DNA of 64,000 nt from Dallia pectoralis (taxonomy: Eukaryota > Chordata > Actinopteri > Esociformes > Umbridae), in the NCBI GenBank assembly GCA_029465975.1, contig CM055758.1, forward strand, positions 12,318,402 to 12,382,401, read 5' to 3'. Every line of letters begins with the position of its first letter. Position 1 is the first letter of the stretch. The notes below the pieces were generated by a model, which saw only the letters and a list, made by a program, of their open reading frames with translations, had not been told where the DNA came from and searched no databases. Of the stretch, positions 1-60,969 are shown one piece after another. Made by a program: the position numbers and the translations under genes.

Positions 1-65
1 TCGTAATCTTCTATTTCCCTCACTCATTATTCTTTTGAAGACGAAGCTGAAGTACAGGTGTAAGA

Positions 66-345
66 CCTACTTCCTCGTGGCTGGTACGGCAGTGCATGCC
101 AGACCTGTCAAGGTAGCTGCCATATCTGCAGTATCTGTTAGACCTGCCGCGGCACCTGCAAGGCCAGACATAATAATTGCAGAATCTACCATCTGATATG
201 CCGGAGATGCCGTATAACCTGACGAAACTGGCGTAACTGCCGTACTACCTGACGAAATGGTCATAGATACTATAAAACCGGACAAAGGTGACAAAAGCGA
301 CCATGCGCCCAGACGAAGCTGACGCAAACCAGTTAAAGACCCGAG
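66..345. repeat. Degenerate short-unit repeat
   Basis: Irregular copies of a ~15-bp word related to cctgacgaaactgg and gacctgccg recur. The block is too decayed to give a period or copy number. No gene is seen in it. Confidence 0.4.
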
Positions 346-526
346 CCTTACTGTTTAGTTGCATACGTAGGCTAAATTAGGTGAGAATTGTATTAATTAC
401 GTGGTCCTAATACCCATCAACAGTGTTATTGATATCTCTATAACCAACATTATAACACACATCTATTACTCAACTGTGCTTCTGTCGCATACCATCTCAG
501 TATTCTCTCTCTTACTCCCACTTTAT

Positions 527-528
527 TG

Positions 529-557
<29 letters not shown>
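527..557. repeat. (CT)n microsatellite
   Basis: About 14 uninterrupted CT units within a CT-rich stretch. Confidence 0.9.
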
Positions 558-559
<2 letters not shown>

Positions 560-870
560 TACCTTCGCTAGCTTACCTACCTTTCTATCCTTTACGGCTT
601 CTGCATGTTTGGATGCGCACAACAATTTCATCGGACACTACTGAAGTTACAGATGTTATAGTAATCAAATTATCAGCGTGTGAAGGGCCTCCCTGTCACA
701 GGGGCGCCTGCTGAATTACTGTAAAGGTCACAGCCTGCCACAACTTTATAGGACCGCTCTCTGGTTAGCACAGCAACGCTTTGGTGAGTTTCTTTATGGA
801 CAACATTTCCGTTCAGGTCAACAGGGTTTCCCTTCCCAAGGGGCAGATGCAGGGGCGGACCAAGTAGTTG

Positions 871-1268
871 CTGTATTGTCTCCTGTATCATCTGCCCCTG
901 TATTGTCTCCTGTATCATCTGCCCCTGTATTGTCTCCTGTATCATCTGCCCCTGTATTGTCTCCTGTATCATCTGCCCCTGTATTGTCTCCTGTATCATC
1001 TGCCCCTGTATTGTCTCCTGTATCATCTGCCCCTGTATTGTCTCCTGTATCATCTGCCCCTGTATTGTCTTCTGTATCATCTGCCCCTGTATTGTCTCCT
1101 GTATCATCTGCCCCTGTATTGTCTCCTGTATCATCTGCCCCTGTATTGTCTCCTGTATCATCTGCCCCTGTATTGTCTCCTGTATCATCTGCCCCTGTAT
1201 TGTCTCCTGTATCATCTGCCCCTGTATCGTCTCCTGTATCATCTGCCCCTGTATTGTCTCCTGTATCC
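871..1268. repeat. 27-bp minisatellite
   Basis: About 15 near-identical copies of a unit containing tgtattgtctcctgtatcat followed by ctgcccc. Because 27 is divisible by 3 it stays open in several frames on both strands; these readings are not taken as genes. Confidence 0.95.
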
Positions 1269-1269
1269 A

Positions 1270-3050
1270 GAACCACTGGATAAATGTGTTTAATATTGCC
1301 AGATGTAGACTTCTTTATAACACATTTTAAAGGATGTGTATAATAAATGTAATCATTTGACGAGAATGAATATCTTAGTATCTGCTGGCTAGGTTGGCTA
1401 GGTTTCTTCTATTAAACAGTTTTCTCATTATAATGTGATGTCCAAGCTTCATCCGAGTGACAAGGCGGCTGTGCATTGTCCTGGGGTTGAACATTAGCCA
1501 TATGATGCCTGAAGCAATTCCTATACACTGAAATAGTACACAATAACAGAATAATTCTGAACAAATATTCCACAGGCGTACAGGCCTATGCAGTCGTTTC
1601 AGTTGGCTCAGTCTCTGAAGCGAACAATATTCTGAGGTGATTAGCCAATTACGGTGCTTTTAATTATCCTGTTATATAGATTGCTGAATTAATTAAGGAA
1701 CCTGTCATAACAGTGGCGGGTCCAAGTTTGATCTAAACGGCCTTTTCCTCATTAACTGCTGTTTTTATAACTGTCTTATAAAATCAATTAATACAGCCTA
1801 GGAAACAGTCTCTCTAACCATCTATGTAAAGGAGGACCGGTTGGACTGTATATATCAGTATTTCTTATGTTTCTTCTATGTGTTTGCTCAAGGGTACAGA
1901 AATGGTCTGATTCCAGTTGAGGGGTATAAAGAAGGTTCCAACAGACTGGGATAGCAAATAGCACTGTGATGCTACATGGACTTCCAGGTTTGTAGCTTTA
2001 CAGTTATTTGTGTCTTTCTTTGTGTAAATATAATAATAAATGGCATGTGTAAACTTAATACATCTAATGTTACAAAGGCTATAATCAATAAGACGCCATT
2101 AGTGTATTTATTCGACAGCCCGATTATATGAGCAAATACATGACTCCATGTTTGTATCCTTATACAGCAACATAGCCTTATAGACAACAGCATGAACTTG
2201 AATGCACTTAAACACAATCCCCATTAACATGCACATAAACTAGCTAATAGAGAAACATATATCTGGCTACAGATCAAATATAAATGCAATAGGTATAGTA
2301 CAGTGTATATAATGCTATATATGTTAGTTATAACATTAGTTGACAATATTACATTAGTTGACATCAAAAATTGAGTTTGCAAGATTACAAGTGCTGCTCA
2401 CAGAAATACCTGGTCAAAACTGCTATTTTGCATAAAACAATAAAAGATATTAACAATATAGAGTGTGTCCACAAACATTGCCATATAAATTGTGATTAAT
2501 TAACATACTTATGTTAAGGACGCATACAGGCTTTATCTGAACAAAGGAGGTGAATTATACACAAGAATACACAAGAAGTAGCTGGAAATTAAGTGACTGC
2601 TGCCTGATGTAACTTAATAATCTTTACCAGAACTAACTACTATTATTATTATTATTAACTTTGTTTTTCCTTTCAATACTTTTTTACAGCCGCCTCCAAA
2701 TTGGGATGAGTCAATCAAGGTTTTACTGTCCCTATTCTCACAGTCCGGGAAAGCAGGGTGTAAAACCAGGGCTGATGTAGGTTTTGTCTTTGATCTTAAT
2801 GTCAGATGATGACCATTTCAATGGGCCAGAGGGCCCTGGAAGGCTAAAGGGTCAACGACCATATCTTCCTTTAAGGTTAACGGTAATGGCATGCCCCTTC
2901 TTGCGGGTTTGTAGGCTGGGTAAGTAATGTCTGATGTAGTTACCCAGAAGCGATCCATTAGAATCTAGCTGTCTTCATCGATGTCTACTTAGTAGTTCGT
3001 CTTGTGTATACCACCTGTGAAGTCAGCCACGGAGGCAGCTTTAATGTTTT
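1270..3050. other. AT-rich intergenic DNA, nothing recognised
   Basis: Single-copy, AT-rich sequence with one short (ATT)n run at 2641-2658. No exon, RNA gene or element was recognised. Confidence 0.5.
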
Positions 3051-3056
3051 CGCCCC

Positions 3057-3245
3057 CAGTCTGGCCAGCAGAGGGGCAATCGTCAGAGGGGCGGCCGTCA
3101 GAGGGGCGGCCGACACTGGAGAGGCCGACACTGGAGAGGCCGACACTGGAGAGGCCGACACTGGAGGAGAAAGGAGAATTGTGTGGGCCGGCACTGATGA
3201 GGCCGACATAGGAGAGGCCGACACTGGAGGTCGACACTGGTCCTG
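3057..3245. repeat. 15-bp minisatellite, GC-rich
   Basis: Around ten copies of a unit like gaggccgacactgga, preceded by degenerate gaggggcggccgtca copies. The array is CpG-rich compared with its surroundings. Confidence 0.9.
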
Positions 3246-3429
3246 GCTCTGGCAGATGTATCGGGCCCGGTTTAATCAGCCTTGATAGTCGCAGCAGTGT
3301 CTCATATCCGAAATAAGCGCAGGGAGGCCTGTACTTAAGCCATTCCCACTGCTCAAATTGATAAACTTGCCACACACGGTCTTTGGTTTTGGAGAAAGCT
3401 TAATTTCTAATGTATCAATGTTTTATAAT

Positions 3430-4450
3430 GATATTAATAGTTCTCTAAGTCTATCCTAACACATCTAAATGGTTTTCAGTAATGCGGTGTGTACGACAAG
3501 GGTTTTCAATTTCGCCATTTCTTTTTCCAATTGTGGTGGATTTATTATCTTTAACAATTCTTAATAATACAGACATTAAAGGAATATCAATATTTAATAG
3601 GGAAATAAAAATTACTCACTTAGCTGATGACACATTCTTGTTTGTTCAAGACAAAGCAGGCGGTGAATTTAATCAATACTTTTTCTCATGCAACTGGTCT
3701 TAAACTTAACTTGTCAAAGAGAGTTTTTGTTTATATGACACTGAAGAAAGTTTTTTATGGTGTCCCGGTCCAACATTTGTTAAATACCTTGGTATTTATA
3801 TTTGTAAGAATGGTCTAGTTAGGCGACAGCAAAACTCCAGTCCAAAATCCACAAGACTCAAAAAATTCAAAAAATGTGACATCAAAGAGAAATATCTAGG
3901 AAGGATGCTTTTAATGAAGGCTGAAGCTGTTTCTAGGTTTGTTTACCGACCACTTTCTCTCTGAGAAATTAACAATATGATTTCTGACTTTGTATGGAAT
4001 GACAAACACCATCACCGTAACAAGGAAATTCTCACAACAACTAAATCTGAAGTTTTGGGTTGCTGGACTTTGTGGATATGTAAAATACATTTTAAGACGA
4101 AGTGGCTGAAAAAACGTAACGGATGAATCTTTATTATTTTTTATTCCCCATAATATATCAAGAAAATTGGGTTCTCCAATGTTAGTTAACATGCAACAAC
4201 AATATTACTAAACTGTATTATCAAAGTTATCAACGTTTTATCAGCAAACCCTTATGGCATGGAAATGATGCTTTGTTCATGATTTTTAACGCTAATTTTA
4301 CTAATAAAATTGGATAGAGAGAGATTTTTTTATAATGATGGCCAAATCTTTTGTTATGAGGATTTTTTTAAGAGTCAAAATCTCTCCTATTACATACCAA
4401 CTATGTGATTAATAATAATCCTCCAGGTATATGTCAGCTCATGAAATGTC
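3430..4450 (+). mobile_element. Tx1/L1-type LINE reverse-transcriptase relic
   Basis: On the plus strand, reverse-transcriptase motifs read in order: GVRQG-like VRQGFSISPFLF, NNTDIKGISIF, and HLADDTFLF with the catalytic A-D-D. The following lines resemble the L1/Tx1 post-RT region (KYLGIYI-like, GRMLLMKAEAVSRFVY, NNMISDFVWND). Stops and frame changes break it throughout, and no endonuclease or ends are recognisable. It is a dead 5'-truncated fragment. Confidence 0.75.
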
Positions 4451-7400
4451 ATATGGTGTTTCATGATTTTCATTTATTTTCATATTTATATATTTTACTT
4501 TGAATAATTTGGTTTTCCACATACCTAGTGCTAAACAAACAATATCAATTACCAAACAATAGAAAGACAAAATCACGGTGATAGAGTGTAGCCTAAGTGC
4601 AAATAGCATTAAAACATTTCAGATAAAATAGAATTTTATGCATTCAAAATAAAAAGATTTTGGTGGAATTTCTGGTCACGTTTGAGTTGGCCAGTGTCGA
4701 CAATGGACACTATTTAGCCAGGCCACCAGTCCTCGATTAAGGGCCCTGCTATTTGGCTGGTAGATACTGTGTCAAAGGGAGGGGAAGGAGATTGAGGCTT
4801 GGCCACTGTCACTCTCGGCCACATTAATCCACACGCAATTAGGTGTCAGTGTGCGCAGGGCTTCTCTGTTTGATGATAGCCTTGGGCTGCGCGAGGCCCT
4901 AATCAGGAGAGTAAACTCCGCTATATTTCAATTTGGGAGAGCGCTCTTCCGCTAAGGGAGGCCCTGGCACGGCTATAAATAAAACGCCCATTTACTCCAC
5001 CGCCTCCTGGAGACATCCAAACTGCAAACCGCAACCAGGCTGGTCACCACAAAGCCCTCTAATCATAGCCCACATTTAGAGACCCAACATAAATCACTCA
5101 ATTGTAAAAACTATAATTAAAGATTTCATATAAACTACATGCGGCATTATCTGTATCCGCATGATATCAGGTTAAGTGAAATAGAAAATGATAGTGGGTT
5201 TCTGTTTTTTTTGTAGTCCGAAGATCTTTAGTTTTAGGTTAAAGGCTATAGAAGGCGTGATAAGTGACCCGATTACAACTATTAAGCAGAGTAATCCCTG
5301 GTATTATGACACATCTGTCATTAACTATGCAACACAATATCTGTCCAAGTACCCTGGACTCCTTTCAAATGTTAACAAGCATGTTCCTGATCTTGTTAAA
5401 GTGTTAATTGTCTGAATATAGTCAATTCATATAATCCCATTGGTTTCGCTGCTGCCCATTCAATTGGCTACTTCCAAGTATCTAAACGGAGTAGATTTGT
5501 GTGAAGTACCGCACATAATCTCTATTCACATATTTCCATATGACGACTGCTTACAGCCACTCCAATTAAAGCCCAGTCACTTTCTATTTAAGCCGGTTCG
5601 TGGAGAGAACAATAGAACACGTTAAAGTGCTTTTGATTTTCAGAAACTGCTTATCGACTGGACAGGAGTCGCCTCTAAAGCCTTTTAAACAGCAGGCCAG
5701 AGACCTCGGGGGGATTAAGGGGTGGATGGGGAGGGATGCTATCAAAACTGTCCTTTTTCTCTGTTCAAACAAAAGTTCCTGGCTGTGCTGTGCGTGCTGA
5801 ACGCGGTGGAAATGAGATGCGCATTTAAATGTTAGAGCAGGTCCACCGCCTGTGGCCACTGCAGGAGTCGGGTGTAAAGGGTTAATTAATTGGGCCTTGA
5901 ATGCGAGCGTGCAGGAGGAGCGGCCAGCAGGAGCCAGAACTTGATAATATACATCTGTGGTTTCTAGGAGAATCATCCAGTCGCCCCGACATACACCCCA
6001 TCCCCGCGCGCAAGGGAGGATTTTAAATAGGAAATTAGCATTCAGATGAGAGCGCACGCAAGGAGGGAGGCGCTGGGTGGGAGTCGCGGGGAGGGAGGCG
6101 CAGGGAGGGAAGCATGCATGATCTCCGTTCACACTAGTGAGATCTAACCTCATTTTCAGACCGCCCGTGATAAAACCGTGTTCTCCAATATAGTTCCACA
6201 AAGTATGTAGACCTTCCACAAAGTATGTAGTCACTAAATCTGTAATGCAGGCAACATTTATTCAGATGTACTCACAATTAGCCAAAAATGGAACTAAAAC
6301 GCTTTATACTTTATTTGTGATTATAGACTCCATGAAAACATATTGTAAACATTTTAAATCATTCACTCAACACATTTGAAAGGTCTGTGGATTTAGGATG
6401 CTTCACTGCTTTGCAGTTGCCAATTAAGTTTGAGTATAAATGTTATCTGGTCTCAACAAAGAAAATCAAATGTCTTTTACAGCAAACTGATTTGAGGCCA
6501 GGCATGCAGACTATCAGCCACTCTGTGGTTATTGTGTAGCTACTGTGAAATACAGGTCTTCATTAGGGGCCTGCCTGGAGAGGAGAGCCGCCAGAGGCTT
6601 TTGTCAACGTGAATCACAGAGGTTTATGCATTTTGTGTCGCTAATACTCCAGTATGTCAGACGGAGTCTGTTTTAGTACAAGCCTTTATGGGCCCAAATT
6701 GCTCCTGAATTGGACAGTCAAGCACTTTAACGGCACTCACCTTCTACTCACCCCTTTTAACTAATTACTTACATTAACTCATTTTAACCTGTCAGGGGCC
6801 CCGTGCCTATCTCTCTCTGCCGCTTGCAAATAAATGATGGCTGCAGTAAATAAAGTGCTTGTGTATGTGGGGCGCAAACTGTGTTTACCTCGGCTTGAAT
6901 CAACACACTCAAGCTTTTTACCTCGCCATCTTCGTTAATGAAGCCAATCTCCGTTTGGACTGCGTTGATCACTCTTTAATGCACTTCGCTGGGTTTTACA
7001 GTGCAATCAAACGCTAATTAAGAACTTGGGAGGGTGGATTCTTACCAGCAGCAATCATAAAGGCATCCTATGTTCTATTGTGTATATTCACTCACACTGA
7101 GGAGAAAAGCACAATGCACCTGGATGAATGTGGCTCAAGGAAATAGTTATTTAAAAAACATGTTAGACTTGAAATATAACACTTGAATTAATCTATTAAG
7201 GTTTTAAAAATGTAGATATTGATATATATCAAACATTGATATATATTATTGTGATAAATAAAAAAATAAATAAAAAAACGAATTTGCAAAAACATGCTAA
7301 AACTATTGAACTTGTACATTTTATGAGGACTTGTTTATATGGCTACGCATATTTCCGTTTCAGTGCTGGAAGTGCGTATCCAATCCTCATGCCCTATATA

Positions 7401-7680
7401 CACACCAGACTCCACATAGCAGATAAATAACTGAGCGAAGACAGAAAAAAGTAAAGTGAAAAATCAAATAAAAGCCGGAATGTGTGTGTCATCCTAACAA
7501 GGACCTGATTGAACATTTCTGAGAAGCAACATTAAGTTCATTAGTCTCCACGCTTCGGAGCAGCATTTAAAGGAAACTTCAGTGAAGAAAAAAAATCTAA
7601 TTACAATAAAGGAGAGAGACAATAGCTGTGAAGCATCAATTTAAGGCTAATCACCACAATCAGCATCCCCAGGGGTCCCA
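4450..7680. other. Repeat-poor non-coding block, possible conserved elements
   Basis: This stretch has balanced composition, few repeats, and many TAAT and ATTA homeodomain-like cores (for instance around 5870-5890 and 6760-7020). No exon structure is visible. Its texture resembles vertebrate conserved non-coding DNA, but conservation cannot be measured here. Human AP3B1 lies near the homeobox gene OTP, so regulatory DNA would not be surprising. Confidence 0.35.
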
Positions 7681-7761
7681 CGGTGGCACACGCTGATGGG
7701 GTTCAGGGTAGGATTGTCTTCAGTGTGGATGTGGCGCTTTCCACTGCTCTCAAACACACAG

Positions 7762-8284
7762 CATTCATCACATCCTACATTCATCGAATCCTACATGCAT
7801 CGTATCCTACATTCATCGCATCCTACATGCATCGCATCCTACATTCATGGCATCATCCTACATTCATCGCATCATCCTACATGCATCGCATCCTACATTC
7901 ATCGCATCCTACATGCATCGCATCCTACATGCATCGCATCCTACATGCATCGCATCCTACATTCATCGCATCCTACATTAATCGCATCCTACATGCATCG
8001 CATCCTACATTTATCGCATCCTACATTCATGGCATCCTACATTCATGGCATCCTACATTCATGGCATCCTACATGCATCGCATCCTACATGCATCGCATC
8101 CTACATGCATCGCATCCTACATTCATCGCATCCTACATTCATCGCATCCTACATGCATCGCATCCTACATTCATCGCATCCTACATTCATGGCATCCTAC
8201 ATTCATCGCATCCTACATTCATCGCATCCTACATTCATCGCATCCTACATGCATCGCATCCTACCGTCATCGCATCCTACATTG
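7762..8284. repeat. 16-bp minisatellite
   Basis: About 32 copies of catcctacattcatcg with a frequent t/g variant (catcctacatgcatcg). The period of 16 makes all three plus frames read the same 16-residue repeat. Not coding. Confidence 0.95.
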
Positions 8285-10245
8285 CTATTGCTTTTTGGTT
8301 ACTGTTCCTCTCCTCTCACTAACAACTAGAATCATAGAATCAAAGTATTCTGCGTTGTACATTGTTTCTGCATTTGATTTGTTATCATACAGGAGGTTAA
8401 TCATTAAAAACAATATGACTGAATAAAATTAATGCAATGTAATACATTTAAGAGATGGTTGGATGTACAGGTAGTCAAAAGATATAAAAAATGAAGACGG
8501 TTCTGGACCATGCCGGTCTGTTACTTTAACTGAATTTAAAACCATGTTGGGGGATGTTTTCTATGCAGTGATTAAGACTGTAAGTTCAGTGGTAAAAATA
8601 AATTCCCAGTTAAATTTTTCATGGACCTTGATTTTCTTTTCCAGTTTCAGGCCTCATCTCTGACTGGGAACCTATGGGCTAAAGGTAGAATCATCATCTT
8701 ATGTTCATGTTCTATCAGGTCCGATAGACTGGATATTATTCAGAGCTGTTACAGAGTGGAAGTGTGCTAGTGAACGTGTTGAATAGTTGTGTGTGCGTAC
8801 TATATATAGTATGTGTTTGTGTGTACATCTGTATCCCCTGTCATCAGCTGAGGAGAGCAGAGGGAGACACTGTGGTTAATGAGAAGTGCCTTCTCTGCTC
8901 AGGTCAGACAGCCGTTTTCCTTTACTGTCTGTCTGGGACCATCTCTATACCTCCTCCCTCTCTTTGGCATTAAGACAGGCATTTCCTTGGGATACCTCGG
9001 CCCGTCCACACACACACATCTTCCTGACAGGCCGTTCTTTAACTGGGACCCCCCTTTTGGTCCCTTTACACTGTCCTCAGACAGACACCATGAAGGCTCC
9101 ATATTAACAGCCCCATCATGTCGCTATGCTGCCGCCTTAAGAGAAAGGGAGGGAGCGCGAAATCAAGCTGTCAGCAACGAGCAGAGGGGTGTGGAGGTGG
9201 CCCTCACCTGTCCCAATCCTCCCACTCCTCACCCCCAGCCCATTATAGCAGGTGCTAACCTGGGAGATAGATTACACACACACACACATATGCAGAGCTT
9301 GCACACACACAAACATTCCCAACGAATTAAGGGCTACGGTCAAAACCATAGTGTGTCAGTAAATAACAACAGAGTACAACGAACACTAAGAAGGCCCAGT
9401 ATTTTTAAAAATATTGTTTCAATTCCTCGTGCTACATTCACACAACTGAGCCACTCTCTATATTAAATTAGGAACATGTCTGCAATAGTAGACATGGAGC
9501 TGTTGCCGTGGTGATGGGATGATCACAACAAGACAACAAACAGCCCCCGCCGCCCAGTATAATTAGGACTGTAATGTTTATGTTTCTGTAATCAGTCAGA
9601 TCATGTAGCTAGTCAGATTAAAACCATTATCAATATAACTAGAGGTATGTCAGCTATCATGATTCAATTTAGCCACTGACCAAAAATACACGTTTGTTTT
9701 ATAGACAGGAGAAAAAAAATATATAAATATGAAATAATTAACATTATTTAATTTAATTTATTATTTAATCACTACTTAAACTGCCTGTGGATGTCCAGCT
9801 TGCTTTTTAAAACAGAAATGTAAAAAACTATTCTTAACCAATACATCATAAAAGGACAATAAGCCTTTCAATGAGTACCGTCGAGTACAACACCTGGGAA
9901 TGACAGTTGTCAGATGTTATTGTTTTGTACACGTATTTGGACTGATCAATATTTGAGCTTTATTCCAACGACATTCATTTATAAAGATCACTCAATTTAA
10001 CAAATCACTACAAACACTTTTTACTATGAACAATTTTTTTTACTATTTTCCAATTAAAATAAACATTAACGCAACTTTCTTAATTGAAAAATGTAGTCGT
10101 CCACTAATTTGAAAGTGGTTAAAATTAGAATCAGGTGCACCAAAACAGAGAATAATAAAAATTTAAAACTTTTATGCATATCTGGTCAGGTGGAAAAGAC
10201 ATGCGTTTATTTCATAAACAATATAGCTCCACATAGCTTAGAAAG
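8285..10245. other. Intergenic DNA, nothing recognised
   Basis: Unique sequence with short CA runs near 9009, 9275 and 9300 and AT-rich tracts from 9560 onwards. An open stretch at 8879-9466 (plus) has no recognisable domain and is probably chance. Confidence 0.45.
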
Positions 10246-10248
10246 TTG

Positions 10249-10758
10249 GCAGAGGGTCACTGGTGGTGGGGCAGAGGGTCAACTGGGGGTGGGGCAGAGG
10301 GTCAACTGGGGGTGGGGCAGAGGGTCACTGGTGGTGGGGCAGAGGGTCACTGGTGGTGGGGCAGAGGGTCAACTGGGGGTGGGGCAGAGGGTCACTGGGG
10401 GTGGGGCCGAGTGTCAACTGGGGGTGGGGCACAGGGTCACTGGGGGTGGGGCAGAGTGCCAACTGGGGGTGTGGCAGAGGGTCAACTGGGGGTGTGGCAG
10501 AGGGTCAACTGGGGGTGGGGCAGAGGGTAAACTGGGGGTGGGGCAGAGGGTCACTGGTGGTGGGGCCGAGTGTCAACTGGGGGTGGGGCAGAGGGTCACT
10601 GGGGGTGGGGCAGAGTGCCAACTGGGGGTGTGGCAGAGGGTCAACTGGGGGTGTGGCAGAGGGTCAACTGGGGGTGGGGCAGAGGGTCAACTGGGGGTGG
10701 GGCAGAGGGTTAACTGGGTGGGGCAGAGGGTCAACTGGGGGTGGGGCAGAGGGTTAAC
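10249..10758 (+). repeat. 22-23-bp G-rich minisatellite
   Basis: About 22 copies of a unit such as agggtcaactgggggtgggg followed by cag, with shorter agggtcactggtgg variants. The plus strand is a G-run array with strong G-quadruplex potential. Confidence 0.95.
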
Positions 10759-10759
10759 T

Positions 10760-12040
10760 CAACTTTGTACATAATTAATAATAAATGCACTGGTGAATTC
10801 AGCAATCACAAATAGCTTGATAGGCTCAGCACAATGAAAAACAAAGCTAATCTCCAATTGTGAATGTGTCAGCCGCTGGCATCTTCAGAAGACTTTACCA
10901 ACAAAACAAACAGAACCTCCAGGAGACTGTTGTGAATGTGTGAGTATAGTGATTTCACTACTCTGGGTTAGTCAGGTTAAGGGGCGCACCTTCAAAATGT
11001 TTAAATCGATTGTTAGTTCCGCAAGCAGTCCAACCTATAAAGTTCAGCAAATGCCCGATCTTTATGGCATTACACATCATTCACAGAAAAACTATCCCAA
11101 AGAGAACTAATAAACCGTTTCATAGATCCATTCCCTGACTTCATAGAGGGGGACAACCGATATTTGTAGTCGATTAAATGTCTTCGGTTAGAACAGATCC
11201 TGTAGAATGGTACATGTTGTTACAAAAGACAGAAGGGCCCATATCATGTAAGAGCAAGGAAAATGGCCTAAGAGACAACGATTACGATGGATTACGCTAT
11301 ATACGCTAAAACAGACACTTCCTGACTTCACGTTTGAACCAATAGAATCATGGATTGTTGCGTTGCAGCCTAATGTGGTAGAACCATTTTGGCCAAAGTG
11401 ATTAAGGGTTGTTTGTGAATATGCAGGCTGAATCAGACACCCGGGGCTGAATGTGTTTCTGCATGAGGGCATTACCTTTAACGTGACATAAAAACGTCAC
11501 CTAACCGGGAGTGCAAGAGCTCCAGATTTATATGCCAGTGTGCATGTGAGTGTAAGTCAGAGCAGTAAGTACCGGCTGCACTGGGGCCCTAAATGGCTGC
11601 TGTCATAATGGAAAACAATGCTGTTTCTCTACACAGCAGCTCTCTGTATGTGCGCAAGCATTTGATGTGTGGGTGTGTGTGTGGAACTGTCTACAACTGA
11701 AGCGGAGGACCGCATTTTGAAAGCTTTTATAGCGTTTGAGTCTTTAGCCTGTTGAGGTGTGTGTGTGTGTGTGTGTGTCGTTCGCCAGGCTGTGTGAGTG
11801 ACCGGGTACAGCTGCCGTGGAAGGGGCATGTAGAGAGGGGTGATGGATGCTCGTGGTGCAGGAGAGACAGATGATCGACCAGGTGTTCTTCACAGCCCTC
11901 AGAGACACCTCACTTATGAGCTGGAAAACACAGCCAGACGCAAACCACACAACACCTCATACTAATTCAAGTCACACGTATAAAAATGGAAGCACAGTGC
12001 AAGAGAGTCAGTAATACGTAAAGAAAAAAGACAGAGTTAC
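10760..12040. other. Intergenic DNA, nothing recognised
   Basis: Single-copy sequence with a short (GT)n at 11757-11778. No gene or element was identified before the MITE. Confidence 0.45.
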
Positions 12041-12044
12041 TATA

Positions 12045-12319
12045 CAGTCATGTGAAAAAGTAATTACACCCCCGGGAAAAAGTTCTGTTATTTACATATA
12101 TGGACATGATTAATCTGAATTTCTACCACATTAATTGCTAACATTGGTAAACACCATGAAACAATTAATGCAATTAAAATATAAATAAAGTTAATCTTCT
12201 ATGGAGATTAACTAATTTGTCTGGTTTGGTCTTAACCATATGTGGTAAAACATGTGGCAAAATTCACTAGCCATTTTCAAGCAATTCTTTCCACGGGGCG
12301 TAACGTTTTCACATGACTG
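12045..12319. mobile_element. MITE with TA target duplication (Tc1/mariner-like)
   Basis: A 275-bp element is bounded by inverted ends: CAGTCATGTGAAAAAGTAAT on the left, and its imperfect reverse complement ending in TTCACATGACTG on the right. A TA dinucleotide flanks each side (12043-12044 and 12320-12321). The interior is AT-rich with no coding capacity. It lies in the 3' flank of ap3b1. Confidence 0.75.
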
Positions 12320-13216
12320 TACAGATCATCCGAACAAAAGAAACAAGACCTAATCAATACCAATATTATTCGATGCATTTGCACCAACAAAACACCAACA
12401 CTGTTTACATGACAGTTTTAATTCATTCAGTTAACTTCACCAAAACACCTGACTGCTGAACACATTTTTGGTATTTTAAACAAACATTACTTTCTTCCGT
12501 TATAAAGGCACTTCCCAGGTTTCCAGGCTATTTTGGAAACAATACAAGGGTATATATAGGATGGGAGACACACAGTAAATGAGAAAATAATAATATCTTT
12601 CTATTGATTAACATCATACAGTATTTTGCATCATTGCAGTTCATTTGCCTTGGCTTTTGGCTATTTAACATGTTTCAAATCTTGACACCTGTAGATAATA
12701 TTACGGAACATTCTAAAGAATCATATAGAGCTATATAATTGGCACAAAAAAATCGGAAATCGCTCTTAGAGATGATCTAAAATGTTTCTTGCCCTGTTGA
12801 AATGAAACAACACTGATCACAATGGAGGCTCACAAACAAATGTACACTCCTCGACTGCCTGCATATTTATAGGTGAATGAGAGAGGAATAAAAAAGAAAT
12901 AAATGGAATGACTGCATGTCTGTGAGATATTGTGTCCCTGACAGCAGAGTGTTTCTCTGTTGGTTGGAGGCCTGGGCCAGGGTGGTGTCTGGGCCTGACT
13001 GAGGGTGGTGTCTGGGCCTGACTGAGGGTGGTGTCTGGGCCTGACTGAGGGTGGTGTCTGGGCCTGACTGAGGGTGGTGTCTGGGCCTGACTGAGGGTGG
13101 TGTCTGGGCCTGACTGAGGGTGGTGTCTAGGCCTGACTGAGGGTGGTGTCTAGGCCTGACTGGGCCAGGGTGGTGTCTAGGCCTGACTGAGGGTGGTGTC
13201 TGGGTCAAGGTGGTGT
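12320..13216 (-). other. Probable ap3b1 3' UTR and downstream flank
   Basis: Transcript sequence should continue below 13217, first through the 23-bp array (12969-13216), then through AT-rich single-copy DNA. No AATAAA is visible on the minus strand close to the stop. A TATAAA variant reads at 12871-12866 and an ATTAAA near 12416, so the cleavage site is undecided. Confidence 0.4.

Positions 13217-13230
<14 letters not shown>
12969..13230. repeat. 23-bp minisatellite overlapping the ap3b1 stop codon
   Basis: About eleven copies of gggtggtgtctgggcctgac followed by tga. On the minus strand the first unit contains the final codons and stop of ap3b1 (ACCCAGGCCTAGACACCACC), and later copies retain CAGGCCTAGACACCACC. 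The array therefore seems to have arisen from the end of the coding sequence. Confidence 0.92.
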
Positions 13231-60890
<47,660 letters not shown>

Positions 60891-60969
60891 CTACAGAGGA
60901 AAAGACAGGGGTGTTACTGCAGGCCGGAGCAAAAGCACATGGTGAACCAGGCTCTAGCACAGGCAGATA

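Noticed and set aside
5584..6234. 216-codon open frame on the minus strand
   Set aside because: No recognisable domain, cysteine/proline-rich chance composition, no splice or promoter context. Better read as non-coding DNA.
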